The notes: generated by a model from the letters alone, not told the origin. A stretch of 64,000 bases of DNA from Vitis vinifera (GCF_030704535.1 NC_081818.1:30088001-30152000), one strand, 5' to 3'; shown: positions 25,379 to 38,887, counted from the stretch's first letter. Translations and numbers: made by a program.

Positions 25379-28300
25379 TTACACCGCAATCTGCTCTTCT
25401 TTCAGTTGTAAAAGTGCAACAGGTTTTTTATCCTTGTTTCTGAAACCCATCTCTTTGAGTAAGGCACGCTTCTCAGCCACCACATTATGCTGTTTTAGCT
25501 GTGTTGCATTACTGTTGGCAGTGTTGTGGCTGCTGTTTCTAGCTGCTGGGACATCATGATTGTGTTTCCCCTCATATGTTGTTATCACAGCTTTAGGATC
25601 TGTTGAAGCCCTCTCAACATGTTTACGTACATTACAGCCCAGGCTAGTGCATTTGTAATAGCTCCTGCAGAGAGAATTTAGATGCATCAGCAATATCTTC
25701 TTGGAAATGAACAGAACTTGAGATTATAGTAAACAGCTTGTAGGAAAGGATAGTGAAATGTTCATCAATAGATCACTCAGCACAACCATCTAAATCACCC
25801 ATGTAAAATTCAACAGAGTCAATATGAAGTGCCTTGAATTAGAGCTGTGAGCAAGAGGAAATGTCTAGGAAAAACCAAAGACTAGTGGTTCTATTAGAGA
25901 GAGCCAAAGTCCAAAGAGCAACTGGAAATCATTCCAAGCTCAACAATCCCAAACCAAAACCACCTTTTAATTCACTTTTCCAAATCTCAATTCTAGCACA
26001 AAGATCCTGTAGTATGCACATAAAAATTTCAATCTATTTATAACTCTAAAGGCAAGCAAGCCATGTTTACAAAATCAGCAATGGTTTAGAAATGTCAGCC
26101 ACTTAACAATATTCAGTACCTGAGAGAAAGATACCTTTAACAAACAAAAATTTAGATACTTATGAAAAGGGGATCTTAGCCAGATCAGTACAATCAATTG
26201 GCTCACAATCAGAGATTTTGATCATTTCTATAATCCTGATAATTTAAAAAATATTCACAATCTGAGTGAAAGATCCCCCTAACGAATTAAAATTCAGATA
26301 TTTATGAAAAGTGGGGCCAGCTCAGCACAATTAATTGGCTCACAATCAGAGACTCAGTAGATTTCTAATTTTCTATGATCCTGATGGTTCTAGATAATTC
26401 TCAAAACATGTGTCATAAACAAGAGGCCAGCAACATTATGGTCAATAAGAAACCTGGAATCCATTTACATGATGTGATCATAAGGAATCAAATGAAAAGG
26501 AAAACACAGGTTTCCGATAGGTTATCCTATGTTGTGGCATATGATTTTCAGAATTAAAAACCAATATATAGACAAACCTTGGATGAGGATTCCCTTTGAC
26601 CACTTTTTGCCCATACTTGCGCCACCTGTAGCCATCATCCAAAAGATCAACTTCACTTCTTGTCTGCACAATGATCCTTGGTTCAGTGACTGTCTTGTGT
26701 GATGATACTACCTCAGCAGGTGCTGCAACCTCTGTGTTCCTGCACACCATGGCAAATTTTCAAATGTTTTAGGGAAGACAGGAGAAAATGAATTATCAAC
26801 AGGTGCAATATTAGGTTTCGGACTTGCCTTCTCTTGGGATTTGGTTCATCATCATCATCATCCTCTTTTACTCTAGTTTCAGCATCACCCACTTCCTCAC
26901 TGTCACTGGACCCATTTACCTGCAAAGGCATTGCTTGGGTAGTTTCCTGATCCATCCCAGGCACTGAATTAGCAGGTACAGTTTCATTTGGCCTGTTTAA
27001 ACTTCCCATCTGACCTTGAGAACCAAGTTCAGGCTTAGACTGAGAGTTTGCATGTCCATTTAGATCATTGCCATCCTTTGCACGCTTATTAGGTTTTGGC
27101 ACTTCATGGTTGTGCTGCCCTTTATAGATAATCTCAGTTATTTGACCATCATGAGAACGCTCAACTTTTTTCTTGACAGGGCAATTCAGATGTGTACATT
27201 TGTAGTAGCTTCGAGGATACTCACTCCCTTTGACCTGCTTCTGTCCATATTTCCGCCAGTTGTAGCCATCATCACCCGGCTTATCAACAACAAGAGAGGG
27301 AGGTTGGGATTTCCTGTCAGAATGAGAGACTTCTGATGACTCCGTCATGGAACTCTTAGGGTCTGATGGTAGTGGTGGCACCTGCTGGTGTGTAGTTGCA
27401 TCGGTGATAAAGGATGGATCTTGTGCCAGTGATTCCACAGGAGCTTCCAATGAAGAAGGTTGATACTCTGCTTGAATGAACATATGAGACTGGGATAATG
27501 CAGCCTGGGCTGTAACTTGTGCCAAGGCTTGCTGATGGGACATCCCAAACGGGCTCTGCATGGATAAAGGAGCAATTATATCAAAACTTAATACAACTTA
27601 AAGCCCCTTTTCGCCCAACATAATAATCTGGTACTTAGAACAGACACACAATATGGTCCAGAACAGCAGCGAGGCAACACGTGTTCCCTCAACCATACCG
27701 AGAATGAGTAGTTCTAAATATCTAGGCACAATTTCTTGACAGTCACCAGCCAAGAAGGTAATCAACCTGTCCAAGACCATGCATTCCTGAAGACCTTCCT
27801 ACTGGATAAATGGGGTTGTGGAGGAAAACAGGGAGCCATAACAAATCCCAATTCAAACACACGAGACCAGGAAAGGAAAAATACCAAGCATATAAACTGA
27901 AGTACATAGAAATCACAGGAAATAGTCAGTTCGCTGGGTCAATTTCATGTGCCTAATACCCAATATGCAGAATTATACAATCAATTATCAATTTTATCCT
28001 GATATGATCCCAAAATTTAAAGAGGTACGAAAAACAAAAGTTTGCAAACCAGAAAAAGAAATCATGGTTTTGCTTCAAACTCCAGATTAAGTCATACAAA
28101 GTACGTTTAAGGCAACATTTGGGGTTATAAAGGTTTTCCTCCCATAGTTGACGCTTGTCTCAACTCAACAGCTTAACAATCAAATCAATCTTTACATAAA
28201 TGGAAAGAAACAACTCTCAACCCTACAACAACCGTAGAAATTAAAATAAAAATTGAAAAATTTTCACCAAAAAAACTTGCATAAAACAGCAAAAAGAGAG

Positions 28301-28749
28301 GAAACCCATTAAAGTTAGGAAATTCAATCCCTTACCTGGAGGGGAGAAAAGAAGCCCGGCGAATTGAGCAGTCCTGAAGGGCTCAACCCAGGCGGAATGG
28401 AAAACATCGGCGACCGAGCAACCGCCAAACTCAAGGGGCGGTTCTGCCTGAACCCTAAACTGCTCTTCTCAGCTCCGTCTCCAGAACCCTCGTGGTTGGT
28501 GGAATTACCGGAGAGCAAAGTGGGCCTGGCGCCTGGGGAAGCCATGGCGCCGGCGAGGAGCTGAGAGAAGGAGCGGCAGTCGGAGTCGGGGTAATTGTCG
28601 GAGAAGAAGCTGGAGACGAGGGTCATAGGGCCGGGACTGGTGGCGGCGAAGAAGAAAGCGTCCATGGAGGAGCGAGGGGGAAGAGCAATGGTGGGGCGGG
28701 AGGGCGCCACCACTTTGGATGAAAACGAGGACGTATCATTCTGAGCCAT
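25379..28749 (-). CDS. WRKY4: Group I WRKY transcription factor, WRKY3/WRKY4 type
   Basis: Four exons on the minus strand: 28749-28336, 27555-26828, 26739-26578 and 25664-25379; the product is 529 residues. Two WRKY domains define group I. The first, WRKYGQK at about 238-244, has the finger C-X4-C-X22-H-N-H. The second, WRKYGQK at about 420-426, has C-X4-C-X23-H-N-H and carries the conserved phase-2 intron in the PR|SYYKC segment. The N-terminus has [42 protein letters not shown] and [17 protein letters not shown], hallmark blocks of WRKY3/4. An acidic run before NPKRR resembles a nuclear-localisation region. Such proteins bind W-boxes (TTGACY) and act in defence against necrotrophs in Arabidopsis. 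Intron 2 uses a GC donor (AG|GCAAGT), the only in-frame choice. A W-box core TTGACT lies at 29194, upstream of the gene. WRKY3 is the alternative name. Confidence 0.95.
26108..26400. repeat. Diverged two-copy tandem duplication in WRKY intron 3
   Basis: Units start at about 26108 and 26250 (period about 142). Each runs from AATATTCA through TGAGaGAAAGAT, TTATGAAAAG, CAATtAATTGGCTCACAAT and ATCCTGAT. Identity looks like roughly 75-80 percent by eye, so it is an old duplication within the intron. Confidence 0.75.
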
Positions 28750-30732
28750 AGAGAGCTCCGTCAGTTCACCATAGTTAGGGTTTAATTTCCACCCCTCCAA
28801 AACTCCCTTCTCTCTTATGGATTTTGTGGAAAGTCGACGGAGCACAGCAGACTTTTTAGTTTTTTTACTCACGGGTGTCCCCTTGGTGGCGCCGCTCCCA
28901 TTACCAACTCTGCCTTTTATTTTTATTTTTATTTTTATTTTTCTAAATCCTTTTAACATATTAAAATTTAAATACAATAAATAAACGCTCGAATATAAAA
29001 ATAATAAGATTTTTTTATTTATAAGCATTTAAGCATTTAAAAAAATATGGTACAAAAAAGGGGACAAAATTTGAACCTCTTTTCAAGGGACTTTCTTACC
29101 CTAAGAGACCGGCACTATGATTATGACCCCAAAGAAACGCATCCTCATGAAAAATGCATCAAAATGAATCCCCTTTTTGTCCTCAAACCCACCTTGACTT
29201 GGGCAGGATAATGTTGTACACTCCATCATCACCCCCACCATATTAGTGATGATTTAGAGCATTGAATTTAATTTAATTATTTTAATTCAATATTATTTAC
29301 GGTTTATAATACTTTTTTTATTTTTTATAATGTAAAAAAAAATTATTGTTGTCTTGGAAACCACTTTTAGGCTTTGTAGGGTCATTTTAAAACTCACGCT
29401 TGAAATTTATTAAATATAAAAGTTTTAATAAAAATAAGAATGACGTTAAAAATTAAAATTGATGGATGTAGGTGTCAGTGTGTAACTACAACTTTTGAAA
29501 ATGCTGATTAAATATCATTTTTATTTTAATATTTAATAATAATATTTGTAGAAGAAACATGAAGTTGAAAAAGATTTTTTGGGTTGAGGTCCTGAGCAGG
29601 GGAGGGCTGTCAAGTGTCAAGTGGGGACCACGACAATCACACTGAATTCAAGAAGACAACGTTTTGACAGCTTAGGCATGGGACCCACCGGAAAAGGTGG
29701 CTCCAGTCGTGCTGCCGTGTACGTCGCTCGCAACTTGTCCTGCTGGGGGAAGGCCTGGCTGCGTACGACCCCACCCTAGTCAGTCTAACAGCCAATCAGA
29801 GGCGCCCACGTTCACCCTCTCTTTTTGTTTTCATTTTGGCCTTTGTAGGGATCCACGTTCTTAAATGTGGGTTCATGCACCTCCACCTATCTCTCGTTTG
29901 TCAACCTTTTTGAAAATTTCTCTTACTTAATATTATAAATAATAATAATAAAATATAAATTAAATGTAAGTGATACCATTCTACAGTATTGACGTAGAAT
30001 GTGTTTAAAAATGTTTTTAGTATTATTAACATTTAAATAATAAAAATTTAAAATATTAAAAACGTTTTTCAAAATCATTGTCAATCATATTAAAAGAAAT
30101 TCATATCTAAATTACTTTCCTTTGTGATTGCTAACAAAACACCTCAGCCTCTGATAATTTATTCTTATCGACCAAAAAGAAATAATCAACTTTGTAGCTG
30201 ATATGAAATATACGAGTAGGATTTTTGAGAAACAATTCATCAATGAAGCTTTAATGACAAAGGTACCAAAAAAAGAAAAAAGAAGAAAGAGAGAAGATGG
30301 ACACAAGAATGAAAAAGTGAATGGGGCGATAACATGTTTAGGGCGGCATGTATCGTATTAAATGGCAACCATCGAGTGGTCAAATAATTTGGTACAAAAA
30401 GAAGGAGGTGGGGATGGTTGAAGCCAAGACATTGCCGCCCTACACAGTTTTGGGGAGGCCCAACAAGCAAGTTGAGAAGTTCATTCAATGTGATTACGTG
30501 TTTACAACAAGGTTTTGTAACGTTCACTTTCAATGCAAAGGCAACTTGGCAAGTTGAAGAAAACTACATCTGGGACAGGATTTCCTGAGATTTTGATACA
30601 ATCAGAATGATGTAGAGGTCATATAAAAACACTGGGACATTCAGTTACCTTTGATTTCATTTTTGGGGGTTTTTGGATGGTGCAGATTTGGAGAAGATAG
30701 ATCTTGCTGTGTGTACAATGAGGCTGGAGCAC
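28750..30732. other. WRKY promoter side and intergenic DNA
   Basis: Just upstream of the WRKY start there is a TAGGGTTT telo-like motif (about 28775) and a (TTTTTA)n run (28917-28940). A GC-richer island with ACGT cores spans 29640-29880. A TTGACT W-box core lies at 29194-29199. No gene is supported; bases 30240-30732 are probably the 3'UTR and flank of the DUF3598 gene. Confidence 0.5.
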
Positions 30733-33700
30733 TTACACTCTGGTCTCAGAAAAATGGGTTGAGGAGACAGCCAAGCCTTCCATGTCATAAGTGCGAACCA
30801 GTCTCTGCCTTTTCCCAGGTGATTCAAGCCAACAGAACTCCAGGTGGAATGACTTGGATTCTGCCACGCTCTTTGCGATATCAGATGGATATCCCATGTA
30901 CATGCCACCAGGCAGTAAGGTCATCTGGAAACCCCCTTCAAACGTAGCCAAGTTGCCTGACAAGGCACCGGTCCAATGTACATTAGTGGTGACATCTCCT
31001 CCTCCAGATGTGGATGTTGAAGAAATATCCTGATTTTCAAAGAAAATAAATGAAAAGGACTCAGAATTCAAGTCCACATGAGAGAGCCACAAATTGCCCA
31101 TTAATGCATTGCCTAGTGGAATCAGTCCAACAAGATTCAGCCATTGCCCAACAAAATATTTGTGTTTATATACACATACTTTATTACAAAATAAATCATT
31201 TTTCACCTTCAGGGGCTTTAATGAGTGGAGTGTTACAAACCTGGACAAGCTGATCATTGTCATTAATTTCAAGTAAGGAAACTGTATTAGCTTCAGCAAT
31301 TGTTGATCCATAAACACCACTGCGCTTTGTCACAGAACGACCTTTCCATTTACCAAGAAATGGTGTAATCCTGTTTGTTTTGTCCTGCATGTAGATATGA
31401 ATCATAGGCTATGAAGACGATCTCTTGCACAGAGCGTTTCTTCAGAAAAACAACTTACCTTAGAAATGTCAATGGAAGGAGGAAAAGATTTTCCATTGCC
31501 TCTTTCTTCAAGGAAAATACCAAGCATGTCTAAAATGCCTTTTGGGTCCATGATGTGGAATGCTCTAGCCCGCAGATCACTCTCCTGTGAATAAAGGCAA
31601 TTCTCACATACAATAGAAGGTCGGCGAGACGGAAGCTTCAGATTTCTGCACAGTAAAAGATTGTGAGAAGAGTAAATATTGATGGACGTACAACAGGCCA
31701 GTTGGAACAAAGGAGCCGAAACTCAAAAATCAGATCAGGATACTATAGCAACTATAAATTATAATAAAATTGGTAATAATACTTCTTTTAAGAAGTGAGA
31801 GGTTAACTTAGTATCACTACTAGAATACCAATCACACTTTGCACATGGAAGCAGTCTTGCATAGAGCTAAAATAATGCACTCCTAGAAAATCTCAAATGA
31901 GGAAACTCATGTTGGATGACTAAATATTCAATTAGATGATTTGATTAGAGAATTTTGCACTTTAATTTAAGTTTCTTTCCCCCTTTTTGACAGAAAGCTA
32001 AATGGTATCAACTCTTAAGTGCTTAAGCAGAGCTGATCCAAAATAACTTGATAAAGTAGAGTGTATCTCCTGATCTGCCATTTGTTTGCACATGTTACTC
32101 CCAGAAGCAGATTCCATTAGTGGTTTAAAATTGACTTCCCTCATGTTCATGTAGTTATTGCAGGTGAAGTAGCAAATATTATGAGAAGAATGGGGTTTAT
32201 TCTCCTTCTCTCATATTATGCATTACTTCAGTAGGCTGGCCATATAATGGCTTCCAAAACCACTTCACGCTTCATCATGGTATGCATCGTGCATGACCTC
32301 ATACTATGACAAAAAACTGCTTTCTAAAATATAGACTGTCATTACCTCCTGACTCATACCATTTTGTGCATTATTTGAATGGGTAATTGCAGCATGGGGG
32401 AGTAGGAGGTATTGTAACCAACCCCATCAAATGCAGTCACAGCTCCAAACTCATGGGAAAGAATTAAATTACTACGTAAAATCCCCACTTCATCTGTTAA
32501 CAAAATGTCAGTTCAAAAGATAAAATTGTATTTTGAGATAACAATCACTCACTTGGGTGATTCTTCTCCACTGTCATCCTCACCAAGAACCCCTTGCCTT
32601 AACACAGTCTCTAACATGCCTGCTGTCTGGTATCTTAAAGCAAATGCCCTCTCATTGGAAAAAAAGCCAATCTGTAGACTAATCATAACAGATATTCAAA
32701 AGAAAACATTGGAATCACCACAATTACAACATAAACTAATTTTAAATCTTTAAAATGTTAGAAAGATTCACCTGTTGATACTTGTCCACAGTAAACAAAT
32801 TGATTTCTTTGATTTTGTACTCTGCCCACGCTGGCTCATCATCATCACCAGAACATGAAGTGCTTGATGGGGGTTGTTTTATGTATAACCTACGAAGTTT
32901 GAACAGGTTAACCTACATATCATAAAGGCATTAAAAACCACAACAGAGCTCTAGTATTCAGTTAAATCTTAGGAACCAAGGTGTGTTTGGAACATGGGAA
33001 AGGCAGATCTACAAAATGGGTTGCAAAAGACCCCAAATACCACAGTAGTTGCAGCACAATGAGACTGATAATTCCCTAATCACACATTTCAAAATAGGCT
33101 CTTTTCCTGGTCATAGCTTTCAAGGAGATGGGCTCAATAAACACTGTAATGTAGATATATGGTCCACTTCAATGGCATCGGTATGCTTGTTTCCCTACTT
33201 ACACTATCCCTTGAATTGAAGAAAGTTAATAATTCACATATTTCAACCTTAATTTTATCTCTAGTCAAATGGAGACCAATAAATCTCCTCCTCAACCAAA
33301 CAAATGGAAAATGTGATTATTGATAAGGATTATTCTCAAAAATGGCAAAAGTTCCAGTGTCAAAAACAAATTGCTTGATAATATCAAAAATGGCAAAAGC
33401 TTACGTTTGAATGAGACTAATGAGTTCATCTTCTCCATAAGAGCCCACTGCAAGCTTCGTACTCACTTTTTGGGTCAAATTCCCCAGAGAATCAAATTGC
33501 TGCAAAATCATTCAAAAATAATTATAATTAAAAAAAAAAAAAAACCCTGAAACAGAATACCAATGGCCCCAATTGAACTAGTGGGCTTACTTCAGTATCC
33601 AATTTTTATTTTTATTTTTTATGGCGGAAACAAAAGCAACAAATAAATAATAATACCCAAAACTTTGTTTTGTTTTCCTATTTTTTTCCTCAGCAATCAA

Positions 33701-34009
33701 ACAATCGAGCTTTGGTTAATCCTGACTCACGTAGAAAGAGCCGTTCCAGCAACCCAAATTGATATCAATGAAACGTTTGAGAGTGTCAAGGCCAATCGAT
33801 TCATCTGCGTCACTGTGCAGGTCTTGTCCCACAATGGCGGAGAATGAAGAGAAGTCGGCTGCTCGGGTCTTGGGGCTCCTAATTGAGGAAATGGATAAGG
33901 AATAGGGTTTTGGGTAGCGGAAAGATGTCGTGGGAGGAAGTTTTTGGGTTCGGGTAGGGATTAGGGTTTTGGGGATGGGAGAAACGGAGATTGGAGAGAT
34001 TGCAGCCAT
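30733..34009 (-). CDS. Plastid-targeted DUF3598 family protein
   Basis: Seven exons on the minus strand: 34009-33731, 33499-33405, 32889-32772, 32671-32553, 31645-31459, 31384-31241 and 31029-30733. All are GT-AG and in phase; the product is 412 residues. The first 50 residues (MAAISPISVSPIPKTLIPTR...) are Ser/Thr/Pro-rich and basic, a chloroplast transit peptide. The mature part begins DTLKRFIDINLGCWNGSFYQF, matching the lipocalin-like DUF3598 domain known from cyanobacteria and plastids (At1g18060-like). Later blocks include RPSIVCENCLYSQESDLRAR, PFLGKWKGRSVTKRSGVYGS and LLPGGMYMGYPSDIAKS, ending STHFSETRV. The exact role is unknown; the cyanobacterial relationship suggests a plastid function. 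Its promoter carries the AAACGACGTCGTTT palindrome shared in part with the MinE gene. Confidence 0.9.
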
Positions 34010-34127
34010 GGAGGGCGGGCTCTGGAGGAGTCTCTGTTTGAAGCCACTGCTTCATATCTTATCTCAACGGCCCGCACCGGGAATTTCCTAAACGCTGCGT
34101 TTCAGAAAACGGAGAAAGTGGAAATTA

Positions 34128-34141
34128 AAACGACGTCGTTT
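34128..34141. promoter_or_regulatory. Perfect palindrome AAACGACGTCGTTT upstream of DUF3598
   Basis: A 14-base perfect palindrome with an ACGT core, 119 bases upstream of the start codon. It is followed by TGACGTTT. ACGT/TGACG cores are binding sites of plant bZIP factors. A one-arm variant lies upstream of MinE. Confidence 0.5.
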
Positions 34142-35741
34142 GACGTTTAGCATAAATCTTCATTATCTTTGTGATTTTCTGGTTAAAACCCCAGTATAGC
34201 TTTTCATAATTGGCTTGAAGCCACTACCAAAAGCATAATTTTCAAAGTACAACTTTCTACTTAAAATAAAATATGTAACTCATGCCAGATGTGGCTTATA
34301 CATTATACATTTTTTCAACATTATACTTTTTTTCAACATGAAAGTTTATTGCGTATAAAGACTTACTATCATTTTTTTTAAGCTTGTTAGGAGTTAATTC
34401 AAACAAGGGCTAAATTTTACCAAAATAATTAAGAGTCCAAAGCTTTTTTTTTTCCCTCTCTCTCATGAAATGCATTACAAGGAGAGTAGTGTTCTTTCGA
34501 ATGAATTTTGGAGAGCAAACAAATTGGAAAACCAAAGCAAGGGCACAACAATGCTGCTGATCCTGCACAGGTGTTGGCTGTCCTTGCTATCAGTCGGATG
34601 AAGGTGTTTTAGTTCTACTTCCTTGTGGGCTTCCTTTTATGTTTCTGTAGTTTGGATGGATGCCTAATTGGACAGGAAAGATGGTCTTTAACTCAGCAGG
34701 TTTGCTTGTTAAAAGCTTTGTCCAGAATAACCAAAGCAAAAACTACTTACAGGCTCTACAGCTGCTACTTTTGCCACCTTCTACCCATGGCAACCTTAAG
34801 GGAGAGCCTATAGCTGCCACTTTGCAGTCAAAACCAAACCAATATTGTTATATAGCTTATCCTCATGTCATCCATCTGCACATTGCTAGCCTGATAATGC
34901 CTCCTCATGTCTGCCAAATTTGCAGTCCACTTGAAAAACATTTCATCCTCGTTCTGCCAGTTTTCTCCAACCCATTCCCAATTTCTGCTACTAACTCATC
35001 TAGCACCACCCATCCTGAAAAACTGCAAAAGGGCTATGCCCAAGGATGATGCGAGCAACAGGATCAAAAGACATAAACCTACTCCTGTGCGTCATTTATC
35101 AAGAAAAACAAATTCATATGACCCCAGTGTATGTAAATCTCACTTCCCATTTTCCTTTTTCCTTTCTGAGGATGGTCTAGCTTTACTGTGAGAAGTGAGA
35201 ACTAAGGATAGAACATGGGTTAACCGGTAATTTGTGTACAATGTGTGTATGCGTGGACATTCATCTGGTGACTTACTATTGCTTCTATAGGTTCATGTGA
35301 TTGCATATCTGCAAGTTATGCATAAAAATTGAAGTCAACCCGTGTAAAATGAAGCAAAAGTACCTTTTACTGTATTGAGATGAATACCAAGAACAGTCTA
35401 ATTATTCATCTACTGCAAATTAGAAACGAGTGCTGTCTTACAATTATACAAGTAATAGCAAAACTAAAATATTATAATTAAGTGTAATAGCAGGGGAGGA
35501 CAATTTAAAAGGAAAAATAAACAATAGATTTGATCACATGGGAACCTGCAAGCAGCTAAGAGCAATTTTTTTCCATTTACAATCGAATCTTCTAATATAA
35601 CTCATAATCTCTAATATAACTCATCATCCAACCAGCTCAACAACAAAATTTGTCTTACTCGGAAAATACCCCTTTTCTAGCTAGAATGCAAATGAGCATG
35701 TTCAGCTTTTCTGCACACTGGAAAGAAACCAATTTTACAAA
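34142..35741. other. Intergenic DNA between DUF3598 and MinE
   Basis: Bases 34210-35500 contain a plus-strand frame of 129 codons at 34660 that lacks family features; I do not call it a gene. From about 35500 to 35741 it is the probable 3'UTR of MinE. The rest is AT-rich. Confidence 0.5.
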
Positions 35742-38700
35742 TTACTGAGAGTTTTCATTAGGAACGAAAAAATCAAACCTAACATCAACCGAGTCAGATC
35801 TCTCCCCAGTGTCTTTGTATTCGATATTGGTTATGATCCTATCCTCATCCTCATCCTCATCTTGATATTTAGACTTAACACGCCGAACAGGCACTGTGAT
35901 GGAGTAGACAGTCCCAAGATCTGGATCTGTTGAGACATTAAGATGAACTTTATCTTGTGAGTCTATCTCCACAAATTCAGATAGAGCACCCACAATGTTG
36001 CTCACAATCTTCTGCTTTGCGTCATCACTAACTACACATCGATCTGAGAAGAGGATCATCTTCAAACGCTGCTTGGCAATTCTTGCATTTGAGTTCCTTC
36101 TAGTTGTAGGTGATGGGAACAGTATCTTCCATGCCAAGTTTAAACGCTCAAAGAAGCTCATGCTTGTCATTTTGTGGAGGAAACCCTCTGCATCTTGGGT
36201 AATGGGTTCCATAGGAAGCCTATTTGCTCCTGTTACCCCAAAAGGCTGGTTATAATGGCACCATGTTTTATACCTTTCCATTTCCATACAAGACCATTTT
36301 GGCATAATTTCAGAACTATCAGATCCACCATTAGTAAAATGCTTAAACCGTACCTACACAATGGAGAAAAGGAAAAAGTTTAGAAGGATGAATCAGATGA
36401 AGATTTCATGATATACCTTCATTGAATTTTACATACACCTAACAATAAGCATTATAACTGACACACACAGCAGCAAACCCAAAAGTAAAAGATTTGCAAT
36501 TCTTTGAATCTCTTTTAATTTCAATGTGCCAGATACCTTGATGAGTCACAAACAAAACACCATCTCGAACAGCAGTACATTCCACCACAACAATGGATGT
36601 TTTACCAACATTTTTAGCTGCACCAATATGCAAATGACCCTCATTGTTCTAATCACCCATCCTACAGTAGTTCTGCTATCATTCTTAGAACGATATTTAA
36701 CTTACACCCAAAAAGAGGAATGCTTGTTATTATGAATGAATGTAGTTCTTCCATGAAACTATGTGAGCACTAAGGTAAATGCTCAAACATGTTTTACTTT
36801 AAATTTTTTCTTATATATCAAACCAACAAACAGATAAATCAAAATGCCTGATCTTTTTGGCAGAGTTAAAAAGTTTGTTGCTTAAGGAGTTGGCTTCCAG
36901 ATTAAAGATAAAAAACACCTTGTCCGAACTAATATAACATTGGATGTAATGGGATTAAGAGATGAGGACATGTAGGAATGGAGCATGTTTATGTCGAAAT
37001 CAAATGTATATTAGAGTTCAGCATTTTGGTGACTGGTCTTCTGGCGGACATAGTATAGCCCTGCAAACAAACAATACCTTAAATTTGTGTCCTATGATAA
37101 TGACCACTTATCTTAAATATCAGATGCAATATTTGCATGTTACAGAAAGATGATCCAATTGTAAACCACCGATTCAATCACTTCTCACATGAACAGAACA
37201 TTTCACAAATCTTTCCTGATGTTTCTCATGCTTCATATTGTAATAGAAACGAAAAATCACGATGAGTGACCATCATTGTACAGGAAGACAGTGTTTGTTA
37301 ATGCTTTATTAGAAGTGCTTTTGATAAGTGAGAGAAGCAAGGTTTTTACATTTTTCCTCAGACACAAAAAAACATGAAGCAGTTTTTGGTAAGTTGCCAT
37401 GCAAAAGTGATATAGAAGAAGTGATATTAGCAATGACAATTTGTGGTCTGGATGGTCGTATGAAAGCGGTCGTATGAGTGGTGTTGGCATTGGTGGAGGC
37501 AGCAATGGCATAGTAGTGTTAGAGAAGGTATGGCAACATTGTAGGCCATCAAGATGGCAGTGTACTGATCAAAATGCCTTTCTATGAAATCCAGTGACCT
37601 CCTGCTTTCAAGTTTCAGAAATGAAAATGAACTTTTTTTTAATCCCTTCCCTTCTTTCCCTTTTCCCTTTTTCCTCCAGAAGCAAGAAAAAAATACTTCT
37701 AAGATGCAACTGAAACTGTACCTAAATAATTGAAATTTCATGCCAGTTGGACACATTCATTTTCCTACGGTCCTACTTGAGCATGCAACTGTGCTCAAGT
37801 TACCACCTGACACATAACTCCCTCTCATTCAAACCAAACAAGTTCGGATTGTCGAGAACCCTAGGCAGAAGACCAGTTCCCATACTCACAGAATTCAGAT
37901 AACCCAACAATTCTCTTTTTCCTTTCATTTTTTAACCCTTTAAAAGAGAAAAACAAACTTGATAAACTCATTCCATGCCCAAAAATCCTCTCTTTTCATA
38001 ACCTAGAAACCAAAACCAGGAGCAAGACACAAGCGAACATAAAATAGGAAGAGAACTCTTCAATAGACCAAGTAAATAGCATTGAGACTACAATTCATTT
38101 CTTATTCATCATCTTAGAATGACATGTTTGGGGGGAAAAATGAGTACACACCCAGTCCAGGTGATGACTATTGAAAATTCAGCAAATAAATACTTGAATT
38201 CCTACCAAACACAACCCACCAATCAGCTCTCCTCGCTCCCTAATCATAATCAACACCAGAAACACAAAGGACATCAAATAAAACAAGGCCATCGAAATGG
38301 TCACAATGGTAATGGACCAAACTTTAGCATTTTGCCTGCCAACTACAAGAAGTCACCGTTGCAAGAAGCAATGTGCTCCAGTCTCCATATAAACTACGCC
38401 CATATAAAAGACATAAACTAATAATCATCAAAAATAAAACCCCAGATGGAAAATGCTCAATGTATGTCTCTGAATTGTTTTTTCTTCCCTTTATTCCTTA
38501 AGGTTTCTGTTTGGGTCTAGGGAAACGGACTTTTGCAAAGCAGTTTCCTTTCCATTCAAACATTCTTTCACCATTTCCCTCACGAAAAAAAATAAAGGGG
38601 GAAAACCCAGAAGCTACTGAGAACCAAATTGTGGAAATGAATGAAAACTGAAATGCCCAATTAATAAAAATGGAGAGTGAGAGTTGGGTGAAAGAGGAAA

Positions 38701-38792
38701 ACCTTGGAGGGTGGAAGAGAGGCTCCAAAAGGGTGCTTAAAACGGAAACCCATTGGTGCTGCTGAGACCCTTAAATCTCCACATATTGCCAT
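35742..38792 (-). CDS. MINE1: Plastid division topological-specificity factor MinE
   Basis: Two exons on the minus strand, 38792-38703 and 36353-35742, joined by a 2.35 kb GT-AG intron; the product is 233 residues, close to Arabidopsis MinE1 (229). Residues 1-80 are a chloroplast transit region (MAICGDLRVSAAPMGFRFKH). The MinE core follows: MSFFERLNLAWKILFPSPTT, then ARIAKQRLKMILFSDRC, and the topological domain KQKIVSNIVGALSEFVEIDS with VHLNVSTDPDLGTVYSITVP. The plant-specific acidic extension ends FDFFVPNENSQ. MinE acts with MinD and ARC3 on the stromal side of the inner envelope to keep the FtsZ ring at mid-plastid. The 5'UTR holds a (CT)18 microsatellite, and a near-palindrome with an intact GTCGTTT arm lies 177 bases upstream of the ATG. 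Confidence 0.95.
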
Positions 38793-38846
38793 TTTGATTT
38801 TCTTCTCCAAAACCCTTCAAAATTCAACCAATCTCTTGCTCTCTCG

Positions 38847-38850
<4 letters not shown>

Positions 38851-38886
<36 letters not shown>
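38851..38886. repeat. (CT)n microsatellite in the MinE leader
   Basis: About 18 CT dinucleotides, 59-94 bases upstream of the MinE ATG. On the transcribed strand it reads (AG)n, the kind of GAGA tract common in plant 5'UTRs. Confidence 0.95.

Positions 38887-38887
<1 letters not shown>

Noticed and set aside
28364-28722. Plus-strand Gly/Glu-rich frames opposite WRKY exon 1
   Set aside because: Antisense shadow of a GC-rich exon whose minus-strand product has clear WRKY3/4 blocks.
34660-35049. 129-codon plus-strand frame between DUF3598 and MinE
   Set aside because: No recognisable domain, signal or splice context; composition is typical of chance.
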